From contig CAAFGG010000023.1 in NCBI GenBank assembly GCA_900762325.1, positions 1 to 32,649 on the forward strand: a stretch of 32,649 bases of DNA, read 5' to 3'. Made by a program: the position numbers and the translations under genes. Numbering within the stretch: the first letter of the stretch is position 1; every line of letters starts with the position of its first letter. Below are positions 1-8,634 of this stretch, in pieces. Source of the stretch: an uncultured Collinsella sp. (GTDB taxonomy: Bacteria > Actinomycetota > Coriobacteriia > Coriobacteriales > Coriobacteriaceae). The notes beneath the pieces were generated by a model, which was not told the DNA's origin, ran no database searches, and worked only from the letters and a program-made list of their open reading frames with translations.

Positions 1-93
1 ACCTGCACTGATAATTGTTCTCGGGGGAAGCGGGCACTGCGGGGCGCGGCAACGGCGCGCGATTTCCGCGTCGCAGCGCTACCCTGATGCTGA

Positions 94-251
94 ATGCCGG
101 GACGATGACCCACTGACCTGCTGACGCCTCTTCGGCCGTCCTCAAATCCGACCTGTCTCGCCCCGGCATCCGCGTCCCGGAGTCCTGCCATGACCTAATA
201 GGAGCATGAGCGCGGACAATCGGACAAGCCAATTGGATTGTAGCGCTCCCG
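94..251 (+). ncRNA. candidate IS110 bridge (seek) RNA in the left end
   Basis: IS110-subgroup elements encode a structured guide RNA upstream of the transposase. Here 97-104 (CCGGGACG) pairs perfectly with 173-180. A competing 7-bp pairing joins 94-100 to 163-169. A second stem pairs 208-213 with 243-248 and continues 217-220 with 237-240 across a 3x2 internal loop, leaving a 16-nt terminal loop. Two stem-loops with large internal loops suit target- and donor-binding loops. Two segments, 195-205 and 231-251, resemble the right end of the element, as a donor guide might. The structure was read by eye; ends and promoter are not determined. Confidence 0.4.
195..251 (+). repeat. left copies of permuted repeats shared with the IS right end
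   Basis: Bases 195-205 (CTAATAGGAGC) match 1553-1563 (CTTATAGGAGC) at 10 of 11 positions. Bases 231-251 (AATTGG, five bases, AGCGCTCCCG) match 1515-1534 (AATTGG, four bases, AGCGCTCCCG). The two blocks occur in opposite order at the two ends, so this is not one simple duplication. Permuted matches between a bridge RNA and element termini are plausible, but the function is inferred. Confidence 0.5.
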
Positions 252-310
252 TCAGTGCAATGTCTGGGAGACCCGGGCGCGGAGCAGGCGGCAGACCGAG
301 GGGAGCGAAA

Positions 311-1549
311 ATGGAAGGCGAAACGGTCATCGCGGGCGTCGACACGCACAAGGACGTGCATGTTCTGTGCCTGCTCGACGGCCTCGGGAGGAAGATCTGG
401 AGCGGGAGCTTCGGGGCCGACCCCGAGGGCTACGACAGGCTGGCGGAGGCGATAGGCGACCCGGGGAGCTGCATGGTCGTCGGCGTCGAGGGCACGGCAT
501 CGTACGGGGCCGGGCTGACGAGGAGGCTCGTGGAGCTCGGGTACAACGTCGTCGAGGTGCTCAGGCCCAAGAGGGACAAGGTGAGGCCCGGCGAGGGGAA
601 GAGCGACCCGCTGGACGCCGAGCGCGCGGCGCGCAAGGCGGCGTCCGGGAAGGGCTGCTCCGTGCCGAAGTCGCAGGACGGCTGGGTCGAGGCGGTGCGC
701 CAGCTCTACGTCGCGCGCAGGCTGGCCGTCGCGACGTCCACGTCCTGCGTGGCCTGCGCGAAGTCGATGCTCACGACGGCCCCGAGCGCCCTGAGGGAGC
801 GGTTCAGGGGCCGCGAGCGGCCGAAGGACCTCATGCCGCTGCTCGCGCGCGGGAGGAAGGCGGGCGACGCGCTCGAGGAGAGCGTGCTGGCCTCGCTGCG
901 GTCCGTCGCGGCGGTCTGGAAGGAGGCCCGCAGCCAGGTCGAGTCCCTCGACGAGCGCATCCGCGCGCTGCTGGAGGCGAACGCGCCCGCGCTGCTCGGC
1001 GTCGAGGGCTGCGGCACCACGACCGCCGCCGCCCTGGTCGTGGCCGCCGGCGACAACCCCGGCAGGCTGAAGGGCGAGGCGGCGTTCTCGATGATGTGCG
1101 GCGCCTCCCCGATCCCCGCGTCGAGCGGGAAGACGGACCGGCACAGGCTCAACCGCGGCGGCAACCGGCAGGCGAACTGGGCGCTCTACGAGATCGCGAT
1201 CAAGCGCATGGCGTACGACGAGAGGACGAGGAGGTACGTGGCGAGGCGGACCTCCGAGGGGAAGTCCCGGCGGGAGGCGGTCCGCTGCCTGAAGCGCTAC
1301 ATAGCGCGGGAGGTGTACCACGTGCTCATGGACCCGAACCCCGACGGCGCCGCGCCGGAAGGCCCCGAGCTCGCGAAGATGCGCAAGGCGATGCGGGTGA
1401 CTCAGAAGAAAGCCGCCGCGGAGCTCGGCCTGTCCGCAGCCACACTCGGGCACTTGGAACGGGGGAAACGGCGGTCGACGAAACTGGAGAGGAGGTATTA
1501 CGAGCTCCTGTGCGAATTGGAGAGAGCGCTCCCGCAAACTGCCTCTTGA
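311..1549 (+). CDS. IS110-family DEDD transposase with C-terminal XRE-like HTH
   Basis: This 412-residue transposase catalyses excision and insertion of the element. The N-terminal RuvC-like DEDD domain shows Asp11 (GVDTHKD), Glu60 (GVEGTASYG), Asp99 and Asp102 (KSDPLDAERAAR). The C-terminal transposase_20 domain (about residues 240-340) has GVEGCGTTTAAAL and PIPASSGKT, where Ser271 or Ser272 is the candidate nucleophile, then HRLNRGGNRQANWALY. Residues about 357-402 read as an XRE/Cro-type helix-turn-helix (VTQKKAAAELGLSAATLGHLERGK), an unusual addition. The ATG at 311 is chosen because AGGGGAG lies just upstream and the family motif starts near residue 8; an in-frame ATG at 206 would run through the structured RNA region. 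No frameshift or internal stop is visible, so the enzyme may be active. Confidence 0.9.
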   Translation: MEGETVIAGVDTHKDVHVLCLLDGLGRKIWSGSFGADPEGYDRLAEAIGDPGSCMVVGVEGTASYGAGLTRRLVELGYNVVEVLRPKRDKVRPGEGKSDPLDAERAARKAASGKGCSVPKSQDGWVEAVRQLYVARRLAVATSTSCVACAKSMLTTAPSALRERFRGRERPKDLMPLLARGRKAGDALEESVLASLRSVAAVWKEARSQVESLDERIRALLEANAPALLGVEGCGTTTAAALVVAAGDNPGRLKGEAAFSMMCGASPIPASSGKTDRHRLNRGGNRQANWALYEIAIKRMAYDERTRRYVARRTSEGKSRREAVRCLKRYIAREVYHVLMDPNPDGAAPEGPELAKMRKAMRVTQKKAAAELGLSAATLGHLERGKRRSTKLERRYYELLCELERALPQTAS

Positions 1550-1563
1550 CAACTTATAGGAGC
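1515..1563 (+). repeat. right-end copies of the permuted repeats
   Basis: Holds the right partners of the two left-end blocks: 1515-1534, inside the last codons of the transposase (ELERALP), and 1553-1563, just after its stop. A TTGACA hexamer lies between them at 1546-1551. In several IS110/IS1111 elements a -35 box at one end pairs with a -10 at the other when the circle closes, so it could be half of a junction promoter. That role is inference. Confidence 0.45.
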
Positions 1564-1674
1564 GTCGCTTTTGCTTGATTGTTGTATTTGAGCTCAATTT
1601 GTCAGGAATTGGGCAAGCTTTTGGTCAGGCTCCGGTACTTACCCGCATGAACCTCGGGGGTAGCCTCATCCTAC

Positions 1675-1699
1675 GCGTCGCAGCCTCCCCGTGCGACGC
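1675..1699 (+). promoter_or_regulatory. leader hairpin upstream of the surface-protein gene
   Basis: GCGTCGCA (1675-1682) pairs perfectly with 1692-1699 across a 9-nt pyrimidine-rich loop. The hairpin ends 10 bases before the AAGGAG ribosome-binding site (1709-1714). No T tract follows, so it is not an ordinary terminator. It could affect translation or mRNA stability. The rest of 1550-1674 shows no gene and no clear promoter. Confidence 0.4.
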
Positions 1700-1719
1700 A
1701 CGAGGGATAAGGAGCAGCC

Positions 1720-4700
1720 ATGTCCAACGCACCCACGCACTCTGTCCACAGCGCAATCGCAACAGGTCCGCTGCTCCTGCTCCTCTTCCTGCTTTTCGGC
1801 TGCCTGGCACCGGGAGCCGCATTTGCCGTCGATGGCTACGACCAGCTCGGCTTCCGCACTATTAGCGATGACTGTGGACCCTTCTTCATCGGCAAGTATG
1901 AAGCTCAAGACACCTCGATTGCCTACTGCATGAACCAGGAGCGCCCCGGCCCCACCAAACCGGGCGGCCCATGGCTCAACTTTGATCAAGGCTGGGTGTG
2001 GCTCGACGACGAGTTCGCGGCAATCGTTTGTCACGGATATCCCACCACCACGTCGTTTGGCGGTTACCATCTTTCACCCGATCGCGCCCGCGCCGCCACC
2101 CAGCTTGCCGTATGGATGCTCAACGGCACTACCCATGTCGACGGCACCTACTCCTACACGACCGCTCAGGGTAAAACCAAGAGCGGACACTTTACCGCCG
2201 ACAATGAAGTCGTGGCGGCTGCGCGGTGGCTCCACGACAGCGCAAAATCAGGAAGCATCAAAGCCGCTCCGCACCGCGCGCGACGCTATCTAGGGGCCGT
2301 ATCGGGCGGCAGCAAACGTCAAGACATGCTCTATGTACTGCCGGCGGTGTCTGTTTCCTTCCAAAAGCAGTCTGCTAACACCGTTATTACCAGCGGAAAC
2401 AATACCTATCAGTTTACCGGGGCAACATTCGATATTTTTGAGAGCGCCAGCGGCGCGCGTGTCGGCACCATCAAGATGGACAGCAACGGTCGAGCGCAAG
2501 CAACACTTCTGCCCAACACGGCATACTACCTAGTTGAAACGAAGGCGCCGGCCGGCTATGTCCCCCGTCGTGATCGCATCGCCTTTACCACGGGGAATGA
2601 CGGCGGGCGGGTCGCCATTGATGAACAGCCCGGCACCATCAACCTGCGTATCGTAAAACTCGATGCCGCGACGAATGCCGGCCACCAGGTGGGAGCTTCG
2701 CTCGCAGGAGCAGAGTTCACGTGTGTGTCGCAATCAACCCCTGGATGGGCACAAATCCTCACGACCGACGAAAGCGGTCGGACCACCCTCGCCGATGTCC
2801 CCTTAGGAACCTTTACCATCTACGAATCAAAAGCCCCCGAGGGCTACCTGCCATCCAACGACAGCTGGACCTATACCGTTGGAGCCGACCAGCTCGGCGA
2901 TTCAGGCGTGGTCGAGATCGAATCTCGCGTTTCCGATATCCCCATTGCGTTTAACCTTGAGATTTCCAAATTCAAGGATTACAGCAATAGCGACCAATCC
3001 GGCCTGGAGCAGCCGGCGGGTGGTGTTGTCTTTGAGGTTGTCAGCAACAGCTCTCAGCAGGTTGTTGGCACACTGACCACAAACATCTATGGCTTTGCCT
3101 CCACCAAAGATCAGCCCGAAGCATGGTTCGGCACAGGCAAGCGACCCGCCGGTGTCCACGGAGCCGTCCCATACGACCGTGCCGGCTACACGGTTCGCGA
3201 GGTTCCGGAAACCGTCCCCGAGGGTTTTAAACGTGCAGGGGAATGGACCGTCGGGGCCAATCAGATTTCCGACGGCGCCGAGCTTCAATATATCGTGGAC
3301 AACCACGCTCTGTCGACGCATCTCCAGATTGTAAAACGCGATGCCCAAACAGGCGCTTCTGTTCCCCTAGCCGGATTCACCTTCCAACTCCTCGACAGCA
3401 ATCACGAACCTGTCTCACAAACTTGCTGGTATCCAGCACATAACGCAATGGACACCTTTACGACTGACGCGACCGGGACCGTCACACTGCCCGAATCGCT
3501 CGTGCCGGGCACCTATTATGTACGCGAAACCTCGGCCAAAGAGCCCTATCTTGTCGGCGAAGAGATCGAGGTAAACATACCCGCCGACATGAACCTAACG
3601 CCCGTTGCAATCGCCTCGTATTATGACCACGCCGCGACCGGAAACATCAGGATCGTTAAAACCGATGCCATAGACGGCAGCAGCCTCGCGGGCGCCGTCT
3701 TTGAGATCCGTGCCTCGGGTGATATCGTGCGCCCCGACGGTAGCATTGCCGCGCTCGACGGTGAGACTGTCGCGACCGTCACGACGGATGAAACTGGAGA
3801 AGCACGCGCGGGCAACCTCCCACTGGGATCTGGCACCGCACGCTACGAGGTTGTCGAGACTCAAGCGCCGGCAGGCTTCTTGCTCGATCAGACAACCCAT
3901 ATTGTCGACCTTACTTATGCCGACCAGAAAACACCCGTTGTAGAAGCACGGCTTAACGTGTCCGACGATTACACCAAGGTTGATATCTCCAAGGTCGATG
4001 CAAGCGGTGAGCAGGAAGTGGAAGGCGCACAGCTCGCCTTATATGGTCCCGATAAAACCGAAATAGACTCCTGGACCTCATCCGACAAGCCACACCGCGT
4101 CGAACATCTTGCACCCGGCACCTACTCGTTGCGCGAAATGATGTCTCCGCGGACCTATGACCTTGCCGAGGAGATAACGTTTGAAATAAAGGATACGGGA
4201 GAAGTCCAATCCGTCGCGATGAAGGATGCGCCCATCGAGATCAAGGGGCAGGTCGACAAGCGTCAGGAACTTGTCCAACCTATCGAAAAGGGCCTGTTGG
4301 CTAACGGCGATGGTAAAAACCGTGCCGCGATGCAAACCAATACGGATGGGCTTTTCTCCTATACCATCGACGCTCGAAACGATTCAACTACCTGGGTTGA
4401 TGAGTTCACAATTTCCGATGATCTTGAGTGTGCCGAGGACGATACGGCGAGATTCGTCTCAATCGAAACCCCCGTCGCCATCGGCGACCTCAATGGTCTG
4501 TGCAACGTGTGGTATCGCACGACGCCGTCGGACTCGACAGACGTCGATGAGCCGGCAAACGCGACACTTGACGATGGGCACGAAAATCCTTGGCTTGAGT
4601 CCGACGAAGTAAGGGAGAGTCTGGGTGAGGATTGCCGCCTCGTCGATTACGACGGCTGGCACCTCTGGAAGGCGGATGTCTCGACCACGGAATCCACCAC

Positions 4701-5151
4701 ACTCGAGGCGAAAGAACTTGACCTTGCGTCCAATACCGTCGTAACGGGCATTCGCATTGAATACGGTGCGGTAGCCGCCGACTTTACGACTCGAAGCGAT
4801 GCGGATTCTTGGACCCGCGATGATCTCAAAGATGAGCACGACGACCTTGACGATGCCAAAGCAATCCTTGGCACAGACGCTCGGGGCGCAGTCGTACACA
4901 TGCAGGCAACGTCGGCTTATATGCCCCAAACCGCACTCACCAACAGCGCACGCGTCGATCTTTGCCGCAACGGTGGCGGCGATAAACTTGAGTCGCATGA
5001 CGAGGACAGCGTCATTCAACGCTGTACCCTACCGCAGGACCTACCGGCAACAGGATCAGTTCCCATCGCCGCTTGCATCACCGCGCTCCTGACCTCGGGT
5101 GCCGCAGCCCTATGGTTCGCTCGCCTTAGGTCGATCCCAAAGAAGCGCTAG
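1720..5151 (+). CDS. LPXTG-anchored thioester/Cna-B repeat surface protein (SpaA-like)
   Basis: This 1143-residue protein is built for sortase display. A signal peptide ends near Ala36 (GAAFA). A thioester (TQXA) head follows, with Cys70 in AYCMNQ and Gln128 in TQLAVWML; this pair is known to form an internal thioester that binds host amines covalently. About six Cna-B/SpaA-like domains start near residues 212, 305, 408, 531, 638 and 748. Each has a [I/V]xK-type first strand (LRIVKLD, LQIVKRD, IRIVKTD) and a YxxxETxAPxGY-type end. Residues about 840-1105 form another beta-rich region. The tail has LPATG (1108-1112), a hydrophobic helix and RLRSIPKKR. AAGGAG lies 6 bases before ATG. No sortase or second pilin is nearby, so it may act alone or use a distant sortase. 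Adhesion is inferred from the architecture. Confidence 0.9.
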   Translation: MSNAPTHSVHSAIATGPLLLLLFLLFGCLAPGAAFAVDGYDQLGFRTISDDCGPFFIGKYEAQDTSIAYCMNQERPGPTKPGGPWLNFDQGWVWLDDEFAAIVCHGYPTTTSFGGYHLSPDRARAATQLAVWMLNGTTHVDGTYSYTTAQGKTKSGHFTADNEVVAAARWLHDSAKSGSIKAAPHRARRYLGAVSGGSKRQDMLYVLPAVSVSFQKQSANTVITSGNNTYQFTGATFDIFESASGARVGTIKMDSNGRAQATLLPNTAYYLVETKAPAGYVPRRDRIAFTTGNDGGRVAIDEQPGTINLRIVKLDAATNAGHQVGASLAGAEFTCVSQSTPGWAQILTTDESGRTTLADVPLGTFTIYESKAPEGYLPSNDSWTYTVGADQLGDSGVVEIESRVSDIPIAFNLEISKFKDYSNSDQSGLEQPAGGVVFEVVSNSSQQVVGTLTTNIYGFASTKDQPEAWFGTGKRPAGVHGAVPYDRAGYTVREVPETVPEGFKRAGEWTVGANQISDGAELQYIVDNHALSTHLQIVKRDAQTGASVPLAGFTFQLLDSNHEPVSQTCWYPAHNAMDTFTTDATGTVTLPESLVPGTYYVRETSAKEPYLVGEEIEVNIPADMNLTPVAIASYYDHAATGNIRIVKTDAIDGSSLAGAVFEIRASGDIVRPDGSIAALDGETVATVTTDETGEARAGNLPLGSGTARYEVVETQAPAGFLLDQTTHIVDLTYADQKTPVVEARLNVSDDYTKVDISKVDASGEQEVEGAQLALYGPDKTEIDSWTSSDKPHRVEHLAPGTYSLREMMSPRTYDLAEEITFEIKDTGEVQSVAMKDAPIEIKGQVDKRQELVQPIEKGLLANGDGKNRAAMQTNTDGLFSYTIDARNDSTTWVDEFTISDDLECAEDDTARFVSIETPVAIGDLNGLCNVWYRTTPSDSTDVDEPANATLDDGHENPWLESDEVRESLGEDCRLVDYDGWHLWKADVSTTESTTLEAKELDLASNTVVTGIRIEYGAVAADFTTRSDADSWTRDDLKDEHDDLDDAKAILGTDARGAVVHMQATSAYMPQTALTNSARVDLCRNGGGDKLESHDEDSVIQRCTLPQDLPATGSVPIAACITALLTSGAAALWFARLRSIPKKR

Positions 5152-5160
5152 CGCGATGAA

Positions 5161-5196
5161 AAAGCGGGCGAGCCAGTCCCCTGGCTCGCCCGCTTT
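5161..5196. terminator. bidirectional terminator between convergent genes
   Basis: A perfect 15-bp stem (5161-5175 with 5182-5196) closes a 6-nt loop, with AAA at its left edge and TTT at its right. It sits between the stop of the plus-strand surface protein (5151) and the end of the minus-strand small gene (5218), so it can serve both transcripts. Confidence 0.85.
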
Positions 5197-5217
5197 CAAT
5201 CATGTAAATCGCCGTAT

Positions 5218-5436
5218 CTACTCTGCAGACGAAGATCCACCATCAACGATTGCCTGCTCGGACTCAGGAATCCCATCGGCACCCGTACTCTGTTCTTGCT
5301 CCACCTCTTCGCTGATTGCGGAGGCGGGGGTCGAGCCCTTTGCACCCACGATGTAGGCAGCCCCAAATCCTAACGCAATGGCAATCAAGGTCAAAATCAC
5401 GTAGACAGGCCAATGGCGCTTAATATACGAAAACAC
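5218..5436 (-). CDS. small single-pass membrane protein, unknown function
   Basis: A 72-residue protein starting at GTG, with TAAGGAGT 5 bases upstream (5442-5448). Residues about 10-31 (VYVILTLIAIALGFGAAYIVGA) form one strong membrane helix after a short basic segment (YIKRHW). The remaining 40 residues are polar, acidic and rich in Ser/Gln, with no cysteines, and are probably disordered outside the membrane. It begins 21 bases after the M28-like gene stops, so the two are probably one transcript ending at the shared terminator. I do not recognise a family. Partnership with the upstream membrane protein is inferred only from the layout. Confidence 0.75.
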   Translation of the reverse strand: MFSYIKRHWPVYVILTLIAIALGFGAAYIVGAKGSTPASAISEEVEQEQSTGADGIPESEQAIVDGGSSSAE

Positions 5437-5457
5437 GTTGACTCCTTAGAGCTCCGT

Positions 5458-8400
5458 CTACGAACGACGGATAACCTCGGTCACGACCTCGGATACCGTG
5501 GCAATGTTCGTCGGGTTGACATTGTGGGGCAGGTCGTCCTCGGTACGAGCGCAAGCCAGACGCGTGCCGTCCACGCCGGCGATGGTGAGGGCTCGGCGGC
5601 TCGCCTCGAGCGCGGCATAGGCATCGGTCTTGGCATAGGGCATCTCGAGCGCACCACAATCGACATGGAACGACTTGCACACCTTGCTGACCAGGTTCAT
5701 GATGCGGCGATCGCCCTTGAGCAGCTGCTGTTCGCCCTCGACCGTCACCACCGAAAGCCTACCGGCGCCGACGGATTCAAGATTGATGAAGAATACGCCG
5801 CGGAGCTTGTCGCGATGCGAAGCCAAGAAGGCCTTCATACCGGCGCCATCACAATCCGAGGCGCCCGTTGCCACAAACCAGATATCGTGACCGAGCAGCT
5901 CATCATCGCCCATAGAGGCGACAGCCGAGAGCATATCTTCGGAAGAAGCGCCGTCGGAAGACGTAGCGCCGCCCTTCCAGCCATCGTTATCGTCCTCGAA
6001 GTTATCCCACGAACCGATACCGCGACCGGACTTCTTGGCATCGTAATCGTCTTCGACGCCCAGCCAATCACTCATGCTGTCCTGCTCGTTTTTCCTTTTA
6101 CGACCGAACAGGCCACCCAGGCCGCGTTTGCGAGACTTGGGTGCCGCTGGGGCGGGAGCCGAAATGGTCTCGATCGGCTGCGCGCCCGACGCAACGGGCA
6201 TAGAAGGCGCAACGGGTGCCGATGTGGGTTCGGGACCCTGGGCAGTAGCAAAGGGGTCGTTGACCTGGGCAGAGGGATCGGGAAGGTCGAACAGCGACGT
6301 GCGAGACGCAACGTTTGCCTGCTTCATAGACGGCAGCGACGGATCGGGGACCGAAGCCAGCGGAGACGAGGAAGGTGCAGGCGACGGTGCCGACGCCGGA
6401 TCGGGAACATTTATCTGCGGACGCGGCGATGCCTGGGAGGAAATCTGGGCCATAAGGGAATCGACCGTTTCGTCCTGGGTGGGAGCAACATTGGCAACCG
6501 TGGCACCGGAACCACTCGGGGTCGGCATGGTGAAAATCTGCGTGGAGTAAGGCCTCGACTCATCCGTCTCGGGAGTCTCGGAAACCGCAGGCACTTCCTC
6601 CTGCTCGACCTCGGTCGAATCACCTTGATCGGCTGCCGCGTATTGCTCTTCGTCAGAGTTGGCCTCGACGGACTCGTCCTCGGCGGCATCTTGGATTTCG
6701 GCAGCATCAATGGGCTCGTCATCGTCTGCCGCGTCGCCCTGCTCATCGGAAACAGGAAGGGGCTCGGCAATTGCGGTGCCTTGCTTTTCAAACGTTATCG
6801 TGGAATCGAACTGCGCGGCATCAAACGACATGGTGCTATCGACGTGCTGCTGAGCCTCGAAAGACGTTGTTGCCTCAACAACATCCGCTGACGTCGGTTG
6901 CTGGGACTCAAAGGACGTCGTAGCTTCGGCAGCGTCGACGGGCCCGGACTGCATAGCCTCGTTCTGCTCAAACTCTTGCGCCGCGCGCTCACGTGCCGCC
7001 TCGGCTGCCTGCTGCTGAGCGATAGCCTCCTGCTCGGCAGCCTCGCGTGCGGCAGCGCGCTTCTCCTCGAAATCGTCGACAAATTTCCTGCCCTTTGCAA
7101 GCGCACCCTTAAAGAAGCTGGAAGCGCTGGCGCCAATCGAAGAGAACGCGGATGCAATATCGGCATGGGGCGTTGCCGCGGGAATCTCGGCAGAGAAATC
7201 AGTATCGCTCTCGTAAGACACGCGCCTCGGCTGTTCAACGTAATCGTCGTCAGACTCGTCCGCAACGTCTTGCGCCGGCGCGGCGGGAGCCAAAATGTCC
7301 AGTCCTGCCGCGGGATCGATCGCAGACACCGCCTCGGGCTCGGCAACGGCAGCGGTAACCGCGGCAGACTCATCATCCGCAGTGACAACGGGCGCAGGCT
7401 CGGGCTCAAACGTCGGCTCCTCGCCCTCCTCGTAATCGAGCGTGCAGGACTCGGGAAGCATTCCGAGCGCACGGATGGCATCCGAACCAAAGCGGATGTT
7501 GCCGGCGGCGTTGCGATAGAGCTTGGGCTCGGGCTCGGCCGCGGCAGGCTCCTCCGCCGGCTCAGCAGCGGGAACCTCGTCATTGAACTCTTCGGCCTGG
7601 ACAGCCTGATTCTGATCCTCGGGCACGATGGCGCCAATCAGCGTCTCGTCGGCAGACGCACCCTCAAAGCCCTCGATCTGCTCGTCAAAAGCCTCGCCCT
7701 GTTCGGGCTCGGTTTGAGCGTCGGGAGCAATCGGCTGACCGAACTCGTCCTCGGCGTAGGTAGGCTCTTCGTACTCGATGGTGTTGCCGTAGTCGTTTTG
7801 CTGCTGGGCCGCGGCATACTCCGCCGCCGCGCGCGCCATTTCCTCGGCACGACGTTTCTGCTCCCCAAAATAGGTATCGAACGGAACATCGTCGGGAAAC
7901 TCGTTCTCGCCCTGGAAGGGAGCAACGTTGTCCATAACACCGAGCATAGCGGCGACAGAAGACTTGTTGCACACCGCGCCGGACGTATAGGGAAGAATGT
8001 GGCGGTTAGAGATGATGTTTGCCGCGTTGGCAAGTGCAACGAGGGAAGCGAGGATCGCGACAATCCACAGCAGAACCTTGAGCGCGCCGGGGAGCGGCAG
8101 GATACGCAGGATGGCAACGGCAGCAGGGGCAACCGTGGCAACGGGCAACAGCTTGGCGATGAGCGCACGATACGAAGCATAGGGCTCGCGGGCGAGCAGC
8201 TCAGCACGGGGAGAGTCGTAGTGTGCGACAACGACCACCGGGCGGTTGCGCGGAGACGCGAGCGGGCCCGAGGCCTTGTGGTAGGCGATGACATTTTGGC
8301 TCACGCCCGTCTTGCCCAGGCGCGAAACCACGGGGTGGCCCGTGCGCTCGAGCACGTAAAGAACGGCGCCGACAATGGCCAGCAAGGTGCCGACCAAGCC

Positions 8401-8634
8401 GATACCGCCGCCGATGCCCATCAGCAGGGCGCCGGCAAACGCAAGAATACCGGTAACGGCAAATGCCAATCTACTGGGCGCCGGGGCATTGAACTCCTGA
8501 ACCTCGGGGTCAAAGCCGTGGTTGCGGAAGATCTGAGCGATATCCTCGGCAGCCAAGCGCTCTTCTTCGCTGCATGCCGGCGTAATGCCGGTGTTCTGCA
8601 GCAGGTGGTTAATATAGTTCTGGGTGTTCGCCAT
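5458..8634 (-). CDS. M28 peptidase-like membrane protein with a long disordered insert
   Basis: A protein of 1058 residues from ATG 8634, preceded by GTGGAG; an upstream in-frame start at 8784 adds 50 residues that look like spacer. The N-terminus resembles an M28 aminopeptidase split by membrane helices: hydrophobic segments near 50-90 and 155-210 flank VVVVAHYDSPR with His138 and Asp140, the M28 HxD motif. The expected GADDDASG site is replaced by GAVCNKSS. Residues about 240-890 are an acidic, Ala/Glu/Pro/Ser-rich, low-complexity insert. The C-terminal part resumes an M28-like fold (DIWFVATGASDCDG, FINLESVG, AKTDAYAALEASRRAL), but the usual catalytic EE pair and the Asp in LDMVG are not preserved. 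It may be a pseudo-peptidase or an atypical enzyme. The small membrane gene follows 21 bases downstream. Confidence 0.75.
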   Translation of the reverse strand: MANTQNYINHLLQNTGITPACSEEERLAAEDIAQIFRNHGFDPEVQEFNAPAPSRLAFAVTGILAFAGALLMGIGGGIGLVGTLLAIVGAVLYVLERTGHPVVSRLGKTGVSQNVIAYHKASGPLASPRNRPVVVVAHYDSPRAELLAREPYASYRALIAKLLPVATVAPAAVAILRILPLPGALKVLLWIVAILASLVALANAANIISNRHILPYTSGAVCNKSSVAAMLGVMDNVAPFQGENEFPDDVPFDTYFGEQKRRAEEMARAAAEYAAAQQQNDYGNTIEYEEPTYAEDEFGQPIAPDAQTEPEQGEAFDEQIEGFEGASADETLIGAIVPEDQNQAVQAEEFNDEVPAAEPAEEPAAAEPEPKLYRNAAGNIRFGSDAIRALGMLPESCTLDYEEGEEPTFEPEPAPVVTADDESAAVTAAVAEPEAVSAIDPAAGLDILAPAAPAQDVADESDDDYVEQPRRVSYESDTDFSAEIPAATPHADIASAFSSIGASASSFFKGALAKGRKFVDDFEEKRAAAREAAEQEAIAQQQAAEAARERAAQEFEQNEAMQSGPVDAAEATTSFESQQPTSADVVEATTSFEAQQHVDSTMSFDAAQFDSTITFEKQGTAIAEPLPVSDEQGDAADDDEPIDAAEIQDAAEDESVEANSDEEQYAAADQGDSTEVEQEEVPAVSETPETDESRPYSTQIFTMPTPSGSGATVANVAPTQDETVDSLMAQISSQASPRPQINVPDPASAPSPAPSSSPLASVPDPSLPSMKQANVASRTSLFDLPDPSAQVNDPFATAQGPEPTSAPVAPSMPVASGAQPIETISAPAPAAPKSRKRGLGGLFGRKRKNEQDSMSDWLGVEDDYDAKKSGRGIGSWDNFEDDNDGWKGGATSSDGASSEDMLSAVASMGDDELLGHDIWFVATGASDCDGAGMKAFLASHRDKLRGVFFINLESVGAGRLSVVTVEGEQQLLKGDRRIMNLVSKVCKSFHVDCGALEMPYAKTDAYAALEASRRALTIAGVDGTRLACARTEDDLPHNVNPTNIATVSEVVTEVIRRS

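Larger units (their letters stand above)
94..1563 (+). mobile_element. IS110-family insertion sequence (ends approximate)
   Basis: A DEDD-type transposase gene (311-1549) is preceded by about 300 bases of GC-rich, non-coding, structured DNA and followed by a short right end. That is the known layout of IS110 elements, which lack terminal inverted repeats and carry a guide (bridge) RNA in a non-coding end. Exact ends cannot be fixed from one copy. The limits given run from the first stem of the left structure to the end of a repeat (1553-1563) shared with the left region. The element is visibly richer in G+C than the surface-protein gene after it, which fits acquisition. The true left end may lie anywhere from before base 1 to about 90. 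Confidence 0.7.

Noticed and set aside
206..310. Upstream ATG extension of the transposase
   Set aside because: It would translate the structured left-end region; the family motif and a ribosome-binding site favour ATG 311.
367..1578. 403-codon open frame overlapping the transposase in another plus frame
   Set aside because: Arg/Gly/Ala-rich product of a GC-rich gene read out of frame; no known IS110 overlapping gene.
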